From positions 1-64,000 of the forward strand of contig OMZG01000008.1 of NCBI GenBank assembly GCA_900315505.1: 64,000 nucleotides of DNA, given 5' to 3'. The number at the start of each line of letters is the position of its first letter. Positions within the stretch are counted from its first letter, which is position 1. A program made the position numbers and the translations under genes. The notes beneath the pieces were generated by a model. The model did not search any database. It was given only the letters and a program-made list of their open reading frames with translations, and was not told where the DNA came from. Shown here in pieces: positions 44,467-53,074 of this stretch. This DNA is from an uncultured Lachnospiraceae bacterium. GTDB lineage: Bacteria > Bacillota > Clostridia > Lachnospirales > Lachnospiraceae.

Positions 44467-45537
44467 TCACCTTTTGAGCTTCCTCCTCACCCTGTTGATA
44501 TGCCGCTCGAACTCGCCTGAATTCAGAAGCTCACGTAGCACCGCTTGGTCGAGGACGGGGACCGTGCAGGAATAGAAATCGACCTTTGACAGCATGTCGG
44601 CAGCCAGGGCCGCCGGCAGCACCATGTAGCCGATCCTCGTCGCATGTGAGATCGTGCGGCTGAAGGTATTAATGTAGATGATGTGCTCCATCGGTTCCAT
44701 TGAAAAAAGGGTATCCTCACGCCTGCTCTTCACCGTAAATTCAGAATCATAATCATCCTCTACGATATAGCCGTTCCGGTGCTTCGCCCAGTTCACGTAC
44801 TCTGTGCGCTTTGTCGCATCCGCCGTGACTCCTGACGGATAGCTGTGAAATGGTGTCACATGGAGCACTCCTGCTTCCGCCCTCTGCAGCTCGCTGCTCA
44901 GTATTCCGTCAGGGCCCATTCTGAGCCTTTCGACCTCTGCGCCGTTCTGCCGGTATATTTTCTCAATCATCTCATACGACGGATCCTCGACAGCATACGT
45001 CCTGTCACGTCCGATCATAGCGACCACGATTCCGTACAGATACTCAGCTCCACTCCCGACAAGGATCTGCCCCGGGCTCACATTCATCCCGCGGTTACGC
45101 ATGAGATATGATGCTATCGCCTGCCTGAGATCATACCGTCCCTGGTTCTCTGACTTCACAAAAAGCCTCTCACCCTCGTCATTTAATACCTTTCTCACGG
45201 CCTTCGCATACGAATTAAAGGAAAAGTCAGGCACCGGCGGCATGACGAAATTCTCATGATATTCCTCCCGGCCGGTTTCTTCATCTGATGATGGTTTCTG
45301 AGCGAGAAAGGGATCAGCATCATTGTAGCTGACATAGTATCCGCTCCGCTCCCTGGCCTCCGCATAGCCCTCATCCACAAGCAGCTCATACGAGTGTCCG
45401 ACAGTGATCACGGACACATGCATCTGATCTGCAAGCACCCGCTTTGATGGAAGCTTCTGTCCGTATCTGTATGCCTTCTGTACGATGGCATCACGCAGCT
45501 TGTAATATATGTCGAGATATGCCGGTTCATTTTTCAT
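44467..45537 (-). CDS. MocR/GntR-type regulator with degenerate aminotransferase domain
   Basis: 356 aa. An N-terminal GntR winged helix (LPSKRVLADQMHVSVITVGHSYELL, near 29-53) is joined to a fold-type I aminotransferase-like domain (GSGAEYLYGI, VEDPSYEM, HVTPFHSYPSG, VEDDYDSEF). The position of the PLP-binding lysine reads NTFSRTISHATRIGY, with Arg294 where GabR and PdxR have SK. The protein stops at HINRVRRKLKR, shorter than the ~460 aa of typical MocR proteins; some clostridial members may share this. It is divergent from an ECF vitamin transporter subunit, as in MocR-controlled vitamin B6 loci. Confidence 0.85.
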   Translation of the reverse strand: MKNEPAYLDIYYKLRDAIVQKAYRYGQKLPSKRVLADQMHVSVITVGHSYELLVDEGYAEARERSGYYVSYNDADPFLAQKPSSDEETGREEYHENFVMPPVPDFSFNSYAKAVRKVLNDEGERLFVKSENQGRYDLRQAIASYLMRNRGMNVSPGQILVGSGAEYLYGIVVAMIGRDRTYAVEDPSYEMIEKIYRQNGAEVERLRMGPDGILSSELQRAEAGVLHVTPFHSYPSGVTADATKRTEYVNWAKHRNGYIVEDDYDSEFTVKSRREDTLFSMEPMEHIIYINTFSRTISHATRIGYMVLPAALAADMLSKVDFYSCTVPVLDQAVLRELLNSGEFERHINRVRRKLKR

Positions 45538-45582
45538 ATAAATCTCCTATGGATTCTGGTCATATAAAATAAATCGAAACTG

Positions 45583-45599
45583 GATATTTCAATAATATC
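45583..45599. promoter_or_regulatory. Candidate operator overlapping the ECF gene -35 box
   Basis: An exact inverted repeat, GATATT and AATATC, with a 5-bp centre lies between the divergent MocR-like and ECF genes. It overlaps the probable -35 (TTTCAA, 45587-45592), which is followed by a 17-bp spacer and TATAAT (45610-45615) for the ECF gene. A pair of CTGG(T/A) direct repeats at 45556 and 45580 is an alternative site. Confidence 0.42.
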
Positions 45600-45645
45600 A
45601 TAAACTGATTATAATTCAAGAAAAACGTCAGGAGGAAAAAGAAAT

Positions 45646-46248
45646 ATGGTTACACACATTGACCCAGAAAAGACACAGGAGACTGTGTCATCATCAAGGC
45701 TGAGACTTGCCGTGACATCGGCACTTTTTGCAGCACTAACATTCGTAGGAACCTTCATCATCAAGGTTCCGACAGTCACAAACGGATACATCCATCCGGG
45801 TGACGGATTCGTAATACTCTCTGGAGTCTTCCTCGGGCCTCTCTGGGGCGGACTTGCAGCAGGCTTCGGTTCGATGCTCTCAGATCTGATTGCAGGCTAC
45901 ATCACCTATGTACCGGCGACCTTTATCATCAAGGCACTAGTAGCCGTCATTGCCTCCGGACTCACGGCACTTGTCCAGAAGTTCATGCAGAATAAGAAGA
46001 ATGTCGTTCCGGTAATCACGGGAGGAGTCGTTGGCGAGATATTCATGGTGATCGCCTACTTCGTATTCGAGACCTTCCTTGCAGTATTTACAGCTACAGG
46101 AGGATTTACCGCTTCATCATTCAACGCAGCTCTTGCAGCCAGCGCAGCAGGCATCCCTGCAAATATCATCCAGGGCGTGTTCGGAGTCATCATCGCAGCA
46201 GTGCTCTATCCGATACTCCGCCAGCTTGTAAATAAGCAGTTCAACTGA
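45646..46248 (+). CDS. ECF transporter S component (vitamin-type)
   Basis: 200 aa with six predicted membrane helices in the substrate-binding (S) subunit pattern: SALFAALTFVGTFI, GYIHPGDGFVILSGVFLGPLWGGLAAGFGS and YVPATFIIKALVA. S components bind a vitamin and share a common EcfAAT energising module. GGAGG precedes the ATG. The divergent MocR-like regulator suggests a vitamin B6-related substrate; riboflavin or thiamine precursors remain possible. Confidence 0.87.
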   Translation: MVTHIDPEKTQETVSSSRLRLAVTSALFAALTFVGTFIIKVPTVTNGYIHPGDGFVILSGVFLGPLWGGLAAGFGSMLSDLIAGYITYVPATFIIKALVAVIASGLTALVQKFMQNKKNVVPVITGGVVGEIFMVIAYFVFETFLAVFTATGGFTASSFNAALAASAAGIPANIIQGVFGVIIAAVLYPILRQLVNKQFN

Positions 46249-46273
46249 ATATCAGTTGAACTGCTTATTTATA
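46231..46273. terminator. Bidirectional terminator overlapping the ECF stop codon
   Basis: A perfect 18-bp stem, AATAAGCAGTTCAACTGA with its complement, around a 3-nt loop. The ECF stop codon is inside the stem. T-rich text follows on the plus strand (ATTTATAT), and the C69 gene converges from the right. Confidence 0.82.
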
Positions 46274-46278
46274 TCTTA

Positions 46279-47817
46279 TCAGTGATCTGATCTCGCATAC
46301 TGATTTCTCATGTCATTGCTTCTGAAGAAAAGTGCCTTGCTCAGAGCCTTATCTGCTTCCTTCTTCAGCATGTCTGCGATCTCATCATTTGCTTCCTCGC
46401 AGATTGCCTGCTTATCCTCATCTGCTGCTTCTGCAAGCTGCGCATCGAACTTGTTGATGAGGGCATGGGCCTTTGACATCACCGAATCATTGTAGATCTC
46501 GATCACATTCTGGCACTTGCCGTATGAAGCATCAGAGAGCGCAGCTATGAGTCTTGAGGTCCAGTAGAAATTATCAGTCGATACCCTGCCTGTAGTATTC
46601 GACAGATACTCCGGTATCTGTGACACATTCGTATAGAAGGGAGCCATCACATTGAATGCATTGCTTCCGAAAGCCACCCACTCTATCGGCTCTGCATCCG
46701 GGCGAAGCTCTGCGAAGCCCAGGAAATCATTCCTGTTGATACCGATTGAACGGTATGCTCCGGCATAGGATCTGTCACCATAGCTTAAATACGGATCGTA
46801 CTTAGTACCCTGATAGTGAGATGACAGAAGGTACTTCACATCCTCAGGAGTGACCCTGTTTACAGGCAGAATCTGCCACGGCAGATCATCATCCTCAGGG
46901 CCATATACAGGCTCATTTCCATCGTAATCATCCCTGCCCTCGAGATAGCGGAGCATATACCACGCTCTCGGGGTATTGTAAACATGGTCTGCATCATCAT
47001 GACTTCCAAATACTATACGGGGATTGATGACATAATGATCATCCTCTTCAAAATCATCGTGATCCTCAAGATCCAGATGATATCTGTCTATGAACTGAAG
47101 CAGGTCGGCTGAGCACATATTGCTTACCTGCTCTCCCAGCGCATCATCCATGTCGAGGCTGTCGATTCCCAGCTGATTCGGCATCACGACCACCCCGTCA
47201 TCATCGACCTTCCTTGCGATCCAGTGATGACCGCCTACAGACTCGAACCACCATACCTCATCCCTGTCAGAAATACCGATCCCGTTCTCCTCATAGGTGC
47301 CGTATTTCTCATGCAGTTCTCCGAGACGCTTCACTCCCTCACGGGCAGTCCTCACATACGGAAGCGTGATGACTACCAGGTCCTCTTCTCCGATTCCACC
47401 TGCCTTCTCCTCATCAGTTCCTTCCTCTTCTATCACCGAATCAGTTCCGAAATACAGATTTTCTGATTCCCACTTCTTCTGGTATTCCACCAGCGGATCA
47501 GCACCGAGCACACGAGGATTCGATGTGATAGTCTCTGTTGCTGTCATTGCGACACCAGACTCATTGATACCGCAGGCTGCCCAGATTCCCTCGCCCTTCA
47601 GGGCATTCGGCATTGCCGTATATCTCTGCGGATTATCCGGCAGAGTGATCTTCACATGACTGATCTGTGACTCATATACACGCGGCTGGTCCAAAGGCTC
47701 CACCACAGTGAATTTCTTCGGGGTAAATTTCCCTGAGCCCGAATCATCATTTCTCGCGATCATCGTGGAACCGTTCCAGGATGCATTTTTTCCTACAAGT
47801 AAAGTTGTGCAAGCCAT
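46279..47817 (-). CDS. C69 family dipeptidase (PepD-like)
   Basis: 512-aa N-terminal-nucleophile hydrolase. The mature nucleophile would be Cys3 in MACTTLLVGKNAS, exposed by removal of the first residues. Other family segments are STMIARNDD, GINESGVAMTATETI and the late VAFGSNAFNVMAPFYTN. It cleaves dipeptides in the cytosol. AGGAGG precedes the ATG. It is separated from the radical SAM gene by a 31-bp palindrome. Confidence 0.92.
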   Translation of the reverse strand: MACTTLLVGKNASWNGSTMIARNDDSGSGKFTPKKFTVVEPLDQPRVYESQISHVKITLPDNPQRYTAMPNALKGEGIWAACGINESGVAMTATETITSNPRVLGADPLVEYQKKWESENLYFGTDSVIEEEGTDEEKAGGIGEEDLVVITLPYVRTAREGVKRLGELHEKYGTYEENGIGISDRDEVWWFESVGGHHWIARKVDDDGVVVMPNQLGIDSLDMDDALGEQVSNMCSADLLQFIDRYHLDLEDHDDFEEDDHYVINPRIVFGSHDDADHVYNTPRAWYMLRYLEGRDDYDGNEPVYGPEDDDLPWQILPVNRVTPEDVKYLLSSHYQGTKYDPYLSYGDRSYAGAYRSIGINRNDFLGFAELRPDAEPIEWVAFGSNAFNVMAPFYTNVSQIPEYLSNTTGRVSTDNFYWTSRLIAALSDASYGKCQNVIEIYNDSVMSKAHALINKFDAQLAEAADEDKQAICEEANDEIADMLKKEADKALSKALFFRSNDMRNQYARSDH

Positions 47818-47842
47818 AATTATTTCCTCCTGTTCTTCTATA

Positions 47843-47873
47843 GATGAAAAAGGGGACGGGTCCCTTTTTCATC
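47843..47873. repeat. 31-bp palindrome, copy 3
   Basis: Same element as 686-716, with core GGGGACGGGTCCC. It directly abuts the stop codon of the radical SAM gene (47876-47874). As at glnN, the coding sequence ends GTC TGA followed immediately by GATGAAAAAGGG. Confidence 0.85.
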
Positions 47874-48794
47874 TCAGACTCCTTCACATTTATCAAAATC
47901 AGGGATGAAGCTTTCCTCTGCCACATCTCCCTCCTGCATGAATGCATTCTCTACACCGAGGTCCAGCGCATAGTCGAGCACATCATTGTATTCCTCATCA
48001 GTCACCCTGCGTGAGAGCTGTGGATTCTCCGCGGTCTGCGGCATAGGAGTGTACTGGTTCATTATGCTCATAAAAATATCATTTCCGTATGTCGTATAAA
48101 GATACCTGATAATATCTTTCGAATCCTCTGTACACCCGGGCAGGAGCAGATGCCTCACTATCGTGCCACGCCTCATCAGGACCTCCCTGCCATCCGCCAT
48201 CAGGTCATCCGCGCACTCATTATATTCCTCCGCATCCATCAGATTCTCTGATTCCCAGAGAGAAAGCTGCTGATCGAGCGATGCCCGCTTTTTTACATAA
48301 AATTCAGGTTCTCCGGTCTGTCTCACCATCTCCGCAATCGCCTGTGATGCCACCTCGAAATAATCGTAAGCTTTTGTGAATTCACCGGAAATCTCACTGC
48401 TCAGGAACTTCATGTCCGGCAGATAAATGTCCACAAGTCCATCAAACTTCCTGATCGTCTCAAGGCTCTCATACGAAGAAGTATTGTAAACTACCGGTAT
48501 CACGAGTCCTTCCGACTTCGCATTCTCCAGCGCCTCAACGACCTGATCCGCGAAATGTCCTGCAGTCACGAGGTTTATATTATTCGCGCCCTTGTCCTGA
48601 AGCTCAAGAAAAATATCCGACAGGCGTTGAGTTGTGATATTCTTCCCGACACATCCACGGCTGATTTTCTCATTCTGACAGAAGACGCACTGGAGATTGC
48701 AGCCACAGAAAAAGACTGCGCCCGAGCCCGCTGTACCTGAGATGCATGGTTCCTCCCAGTAGTGGAGAGCTGCACGAGCGACCCTAATCAGCAT
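47874..48794 (-). CDS. Radical SAM protein of the PflA/PflX type
   Basis: 306 aa from ATG 48794. A 4Fe-4S cluster motif CNLQCVFC (CxxxCxxC) lies near the N-terminus, preceded by GTAGSGAVFFCG, as in putative pyruvate formate-lyase activating proteins. The second half contains an uncommon acidic insert (LDQQLSLWESENLMDAEEYNECADDLMADGRE, given here by its limits near residues 190-221) before the usual MRRGTIVRHLLLPG. The start overlaps the end of the COG0523 GTPase by 11 bp. Its substrate is unknown; no glycyl radical enzyme is nearby. Confidence 0.87.
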   Translation of the reverse strand: MLIRVARAALHYWEEPCISGTAGSGAVFFCGCNLQCVFCQNEKISRGCVGKNITTQRLSDIFLELQDKGANNINLVTAGHFADQVVEALENAKSEGLVIPVVYNTSSYESLETIRKFDGLVDIYLPDMKFLSSEISGEFTKAYDYFEVASQAIAEMVRQTGEPEFYVKKRASLDQQLSLWESENLMDAEEYNECADDLMADGREVLMRRGTIVRHLLLPGCTEDSKDIIRYLYTTYGNDIFMSIMNQYTPMPQTAENPQLSRRVTDEEYNDVLDYALDLGVENAFMQEGDVAEESFIPDFDKCEGV

Positions 48795-49743
48795 GGATCT
48801 CTGCCGGCTCACCGAAGATGGATGAGAGCTTTTCCTTTCCCAGGCGCTCGCCTATCACGATCACTATGTCCTGGCCGTTCTCTATCGGCTCTTCCGTGAA
48901 ATTCTCTTTCGTGACATTGAGCTCCTGCCAGCCATCTGCTCCATCTTTACAGAAGCCCTTGATACGGATTATCCCGCCACACTCAGGATCCTTTATAGCA
49001 GCCAGGGCCTTTTCCTTCAGCTCAGCCGGTGCGAAATTTTTCTCCATGAAATACAGCGATTCATACTTATGCTCATCCATGACCTGCTGCTTCTCGAAGG
49101 AATAGTCCTTATAACCCGAGTTCTCAAGAGCCTTGAAATCATCGTCCGTCAGGGTGCTCCAGTCCTTTGCCATAATCTCATCAGATGTGATCTGTCTTTT
49201 GCAGTTAATCTTTGTTAGCGATTCATTAAGATATGAGAGAATCTTCGTCGGTGCATCCGGTGGATTCAGCTGCGTCTTGCTGAATAATATCTTACCTGCA
49301 TTTGCTGCCTCTGATGCGAATACATACTGTGAGGTATCAGAAAGTGGTGTATCAAGTCCTGCATCCACTATCGTGATCTGTGCCCCTGCACGATACCAGC
49401 GGTTCAGCGGATCCTCATGCAGCGAATCATAGAACTCATCCACATCGAATACGCCCGACGGCTCGACGAGCACATGGGTATATCCGATCATTCCCATCTC
49501 TATAAGCTTGCTCTTGAATCTCCGCCTGTGGCAGTCAGCATCGCAGCCTCCGGCTACCATCTCCATGTCGCATCGGTCTCCCATCAGATCCGACAGAAGC
49601 ATCATATCCACATTTACGGCTCCGTAATCATTCTCGAGAATGCAGATATTTTCTCCCTGCGAGAGCAGGTATTTCACATATTTCCTTAAAAAGGTGGTCT
49701 TCCCGGAGCCCAGGAATCCCGTTATCAGATCTATCGTAATCAT
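48784..49743 (-). CDS. COG0523 (CobW/P47K) family GTPase
   Basis: 319 aa from ATG 49743, a G3E metallochaperone-type GTPase. Walker A is GFLGSGKTT (residues 9-17), followed by ILENDYGAVNVD and VEPSGVFD. The usual metal site GCxCC is replaced by GGCDADCHRR (C67, C71, H72, with C58 upstream). The C-terminal CobW domain is present. No Shine-Dalgarno precedes the start. It overlaps the radical SAM gene, so it may deliver metal for, or mature, the same system. Confidence 0.87.
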   Translation of the reverse strand: MITIDLITGFLGSGKTTFLRKYVKYLLSQGENICILENDYGAVNVDMMLLSDLMGDRCDMEMVAGGCDADCHRRRFKSKLIEMGMIGYTHVLVEPSGVFDVDEFYDSLHEDPLNRWYRAGAQITIVDAGLDTPLSDTSQYVFASEAANAGKILFSKTQLNPPDAPTKILSYLNESLTKINCKRQITSDEIMAKDWSTLTDDDFKALENSGYKDYSFEKQQVMDEHKYESLYFMEKNFAPAELKEKALAAIKDPECGGIIRIKGFCKDGADGWQELNVTKENFTEEPIENGQDIVIVIGERLGKEKLSSIFGEPAEIHAD

Positions 49744-49799
49744 AGCTACATCATAACGCAAAATATGGTAAAATGGAAGTCGAAAAGGAGGTATATATT

Positions 49800-50501
49800 A
49801 TGGCTACACCACACAACAGAGCAGAAAAGGGAGACTTCGCACCGACAGTCCTGATGCCGGGAGATCCGCTTCGTGCGAAATTCATCGCAGAAAATTTTCT
49901 TGAGAGTCCGAGACTAGTAACAGACGTGAGAAATATGCTGGGCTACACCGGGACATATCATGGTACTCCGGTATCAGTAATGGGAGCCGGCATGGGAATG
50001 CCATCCATTGGCATCTACAGTCATGAGCTCTACAGCTTCTATGGGGTGGAAAAAATAATCAGAGTCGGCTCCGCAGGCTCTATCAGCGAGGACTGTAAGG
50101 TGCATGACATCGTACTCGCGGAGGGCGCATGCACGAATTCCGCCTTTGCATCCCAGTTCAGGCTCGGCGGAACCTTTGCCCCGATAGCAGACTTCGGTCT
50201 GCTGCATGATGCATACGACAATGCCCAGACTGCAGGCCTTCAGGTAAAGGTAGGAAATGTGCTCTCATCCGACACCTTCTACAGTGATGATGAACACGCC
50301 AATAACGGATGGATCAGGATGGGCGTGCTGTGCGTGGAAATGGAGGCAGCAGCGCTTTACATGGAAGCTGCCCGCCTTCGAAAAAAAGCTCTTGCGATAC
50401 TCACCATCTCTGATGAGATCCTGACCGGAGTGGAGCTCGATTCCAAGGCAAGGGAGACTTCCTTTACCGATATGATGGAGCTGGCACTAAGTCTTGTGTG
50501 A
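49800..50501 (+). CDS. deoD: Purine-nucleoside phosphorylase (DeoD type)
   Basis: Phosphorolysis of purine (deoxy)ribonucleosides for salvage. The 233-aa product shows the family N-terminus (ATPHNRAEKGDFAPTVLMPGDPLRAKFIAE), VMGAGMGMPSIGIYSHEL, RVGSAGSI and VEMEAAALYMEA. ATG 49800 is chosen because AAAGGAGG lies 8 nt upstream; the open frame extends nine residues further without support. It is divergent from the GTPase gene and convergent with the metalloprotease-like gene. Confidence 0.95.
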   Translation: MATPHNRAEKGDFAPTVLMPGDPLRAKFIAENFLESPRLVTDVRNMLGYTGTYHGTPVSVMGAGMGMPSIGIYSHELYSFYGVEKIIRVGSAGSISEDCKVHDIVLAEGACTNSAFASQFRLGGTFAPIADFGLLHDAYDNAQTAGLQVKVGNVLSSDTFYSDDEHANNGWIRMGVLCVEMEAAALYMEAARLRKKALAILTISDEILTGVELDSKARETSFTDMMELALSLV

Positions 50502-50516
50502 TTGCAGGCAGTACAA

Positions 50517-50560
50517 CAAAAAGCAGTACAGGCTATTTACTGCCTGTACTGCTTTATTCT
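50517..50560. terminator. Bidirectional terminator after deoD
   Basis: A 13-bp stem, AAGCAGTACAGGC/GCCTGTACTGCTT (50521-50533 and 50542-50554), with an 8-nt loop. T-rich stretches lie on both strands. Confidence 0.85.
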
Positions 50561-50582
50561 GCTCTTATATAAGATACGTCGC

Positions 50583-51098
50583 TTATGCGCTCAGATCCAG
50601 ATTCGCTCCGACTATGCCTGCTGCCTGATCATACGACTTCGCATTCTGCTGATATGGATTCGACTCATTCGGATATGCGATCTTAGTCGTCGTATCACCG
50701 CCGGACACATACACGCGTCCGCACTCCGGGCATACTGCCGTATGAATGGCCACCGATGCCTGAAGCACCTTACCGCCACCCTGCTTCGCCTTATTATAAG
50801 CATTGGTGACGTGCTCACCCTCATGGGCTCTGACTGCTGCTCCCGCTGCCTCAGGACTCACATGGGCTGCTGACTTGAAGGAGACATTGCCCTCATCAGA
50901 ACCGTCCTGATACTTACGGTTCCTGCATGTCTCGCACTCTGCCGGGCTGGACTTCTTACCCGGCTTGACCTCTTCTGACTCACCGGGATTCAGTACCGGC
51001 TTGTCCGTATTCTGTGCACTTCCTGCACCACCTATTGAAAAATTCTGATACGCGCCGTATCCTCCGGCGCCGTATCCTGAAATACCACCTACTGCCAT
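50583..51098 (-). CDS. Putative SprA-related metalloprotease-like protein
   Basis: 171 aa. A Gly/Tyr-rich start, a CETCRNRKYQDGSDE segment, the zinc-protease-like AHEGEHVTNAY (HExxH) and a later CPECGRVYVSGG match the SprA-related putative metalloprotease family. No signal peptide is evident. Function unknown. GAGGAGG precedes the ATG. Monocistronic, convergent with deoD. Confidence 0.82.
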   Translation of the reverse strand: MAVGGISGYGAGGYGAYQNFSIGGAGSAQNTDKPVLNPGESEEVKPGKKSSPAECETCRNRKYQDGSDEGNVSFKSAAHVSPEAAGAAVRAHEGEHVTNAYNKAKQGGGKVLQASVAIHTAVCPECGRVYVSGGDTTTKIAYPNESNPYQQNAKSYDQAAGIVGANLDLSA

Positions 51099-51215
51099 AC
51101 CGGTACCTCCTCGTCTTTATTATGTTCTATTTTAACATGAAAACTGATATAATTCCATATCGTGAGGTTAATTTTTATGAAAAAATATAAGAAAATTCCT
51201 GAAATAATGGTATAG

Positions 51216-51247
51216 AAAAAGGAGCGTCCTCATCGGGCGCTCCCTTT
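51216..51247 (-). terminator. Terminator after the Big_2 surface protein
   Basis: On the minus strand the stem GGAGCGCCC pairs with GGACGCTCC and is followed by TTTTT. It lies about 25 bp past the stop codon. Confidence 0.85.
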
Positions 51248-51271
51248 TATTATGTGATGCTTACCGCATCA

Positions 51272-52873
51272 TTATTTCTTGTCTGTCTTGAAAGCCTTGG
51301 CTGTTGTTGCCTTTGGTCCCCATGTTACCTTGCCGGTAACAGGATCCTTGACGTATGCCTTAACCTTAACTGTAATCTTAGCACCCTTCTTTACTGAAAA
51401 AGTAGTATTTGCCTTGACTACATCCTTGCTGGTCCACTTCTTTGAGCTGCCAACCTTCTTGTAAACACGATAGATGATGTTTCCACCCTGATCAGCCCAT
51501 GTGACCTTGACCTTGGCGCCCTTGGCGTTCTTTACCTTGAGGTTCTTAACTGTACCAGGCTTTACAGCAGGTACTATCTGAGGATCAACGATTACGGTTA
51601 CGTTCTCAACACCCTCTTCACAATCAGCTGTTGCAGCAGACTTTACAGTGATTGTAGCGATTCCTGCGCTCTTTGCAGTGACAATACCAGTTGCGTCAAC
51701 AGATGCTACATCATTGTTGTCAGAAGTGTATGTGATAGCAGCTCCTGTTGCAGATGTTGTGGCGCCAAGTGCTGAAGTAGAACCAACAGTCAGACGTACA
51801 TTCGGCTTTACAGTGATTACAGGTACAGCCTTTGTGATCTCATTTACTACTGTTACTGTAACTTCCTTTGTAGTCTCACGGGTATCTGTTCCATCAGGTA
51901 CTGTAATTACAAGTGTTGCCTCACCGATCTGGTTGGCTGCGAGTTCATTACCTGTAAGGGTAACTGCCTTATCATTCTGCTTGTCGTAAGCCTTTATACT
52001 GTACTTAGGTGTTGCGTTCTTTGCATTTGTAGATATGATCTTGCTGAGATCTACCTTGCTGTTGTTCTTGAAATCAAGCTTGATAACAGATGGTGCTGTG
52101 ATTTCAGCCTCGGCATTTGCTTTAACGTCGATCTCAACCCACTTTGTGTCACCCTTGATATTCCTGCCATTTGATGTGGTGGTATATACCTTTACATATA
52201 CAGTACCAGGAGTCTTACCTGCTGTAACGGTACCATCTGCAGCAACAGAAGCTGTTGAATTAGAATTTCCGTTAATTGCCTTTCCATCAGCTGCCTCCGA
52301 ATAGAGATCATAGGTTACAGGAAGACTGCTCTGTGATACTCCTGTAATCTTTACTGACTTAATGGCATTTCTTGCAGTAGATGAAGATACATCAAGAGTA
52401 ACCCTGGTGACATCCTTGCCATTGACCTGAGCCTTTACGATATCAGAACCCTGATCTTCAACTTCTACCGGAATAGTGTAGCTCGTGCTTCCGACCTTTA
52501 CCTGGACATTTGTGCTGCCCTTCTTCAGTGCAGTAACAGTAGTTGAGGTACCTGAAGCAGGATTTACGCTTACTACTGATGAATCAGCAGGCATGTAATA
52601 GATTGCTGCTGATGTATTTGCAACTGAGATCTGTGAGGTCTTGTTGATTACAGTATCAAGAGTAACTGTCTTATTTGCCTGGTTCTTCTCAAGCTTGTCA
52701 TCACTTGTTGCAACGGTCTTGACGCCCTTCACATCATAGCTGACCTCTGTAGTATCCTTTACATCGTCTGCTGCCTGTGCTACTGCCGGTGCGGCGATAT
52801 CTGCAACCGGTGCGAAGGTGAATGCTGTTGCTGCGGCAAGAACTACCGCAAGTCCTCTTTTGAAATTATTCAT
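51272..52873 (-). CDS. Secreted Ig-like (Big_2) surface protein
   Basis: 533 aa. The signal peptide ends near AAPAVAQAADD (about residue 34). Several Ig-like beta domains follow. The clearest Big_2 module is at about 352-430 (VKPNVRLTVGSTSALGATTS to ITVKSAATADC), and others lie at about 60-140 and 170-255. The last ~90 residues are a Lys-rich Fn3-like domain. No sortase motif or S-layer homology domain is seen. Its composition (Thr/Ala/Val/Lys) suggests an abundant secreted or wall-bound protein; role unknown. Confidence 0.85.
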   Translation of the reverse strand: MNNFKRGLAVVLAAATAFTFAPVADIAAPAVAQAADDVKDTTEVSYDVKGVKTVATSDDKLEKNQANKTVTLDTVINKTSQISVANTSAAIYYMPADSSVVSVNPASGTSTTVTALKKGSTNVQVKVGSTSYTIPVEVEDQGSDIVKAQVNGKDVTRVTLDVSSSTARNAIKSVKITGVSQSSLPVTYDLYSEAADGKAINGNSNSTASVAADGTVTAGKTPGTVYVKVYTTTSNGRNIKGDTKWVEIDVKANAEAEITAPSVIKLDFKNNSKVDLSKIISTNAKNATPKYSIKAYDKQNDKAVTLTGNELAANQIGEATLVITVPDGTDTRETTKEVTVTVVNEITKAVPVITVKPNVRLTVGSTSALGATTSATGAAITYTSDNNDVASVDATGIVTAKSAGIATITVKSAATADCEEGVENVTVIVDPQIVPAVKPGTVKNLKVKNAKGAKVKVTWADQGGNIIYRVYKKVGSSKKWTSKDVVKANTTFSVKKGAKITVKVKAYVKDPVTGKVTWGPKATTAKAFKTDKK

Positions 52874-52913
52874 TACTTATCTTCCTCCTTTGTATTGAAA
52901 GATCAATTTCATA

Positions 52914-52934
52914 TCAGCAGTTCATTTCTGCTGA
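52914..52934 (-). promoter_or_regulatory. 5' UTR stem-loop of the surface protein
   Basis: A perfect 7-bp stem, TCAGCAG/CTGCTGA, with a 7-nt loop. It begins just past the predicted transcript start, about 40 nt before the ATG. Such 5' stems often stabilise mRNAs of abundant proteins. Confidence 0.5.
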
Positions 52935-52942
52935 CAATGGCT

Positions 52943-52970
52943 ATTATATCAGTTCAGGCTGAAATGTGAA
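52943..52970 (-). promoter_or_regulatory. Promoter of the surface protein
   Basis: On the minus strand: TTCACA (52970-52965), a 16-bp spacer, TATAAT (52948-52943). The rest of the 200-bp gap to the peptidase stop codon is AT-rich with no other feature I can support. Confidence 0.62.
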
Positions 52971-53074
52971 GTGGTTTATATTTTTTTCATGAAAAAATGC
53001 TCCACCAGGGTCACTTTTCATCATAAATTCCAATAGTGTATTCAATCATTCATTAAAAAACCATCAACAGATTT

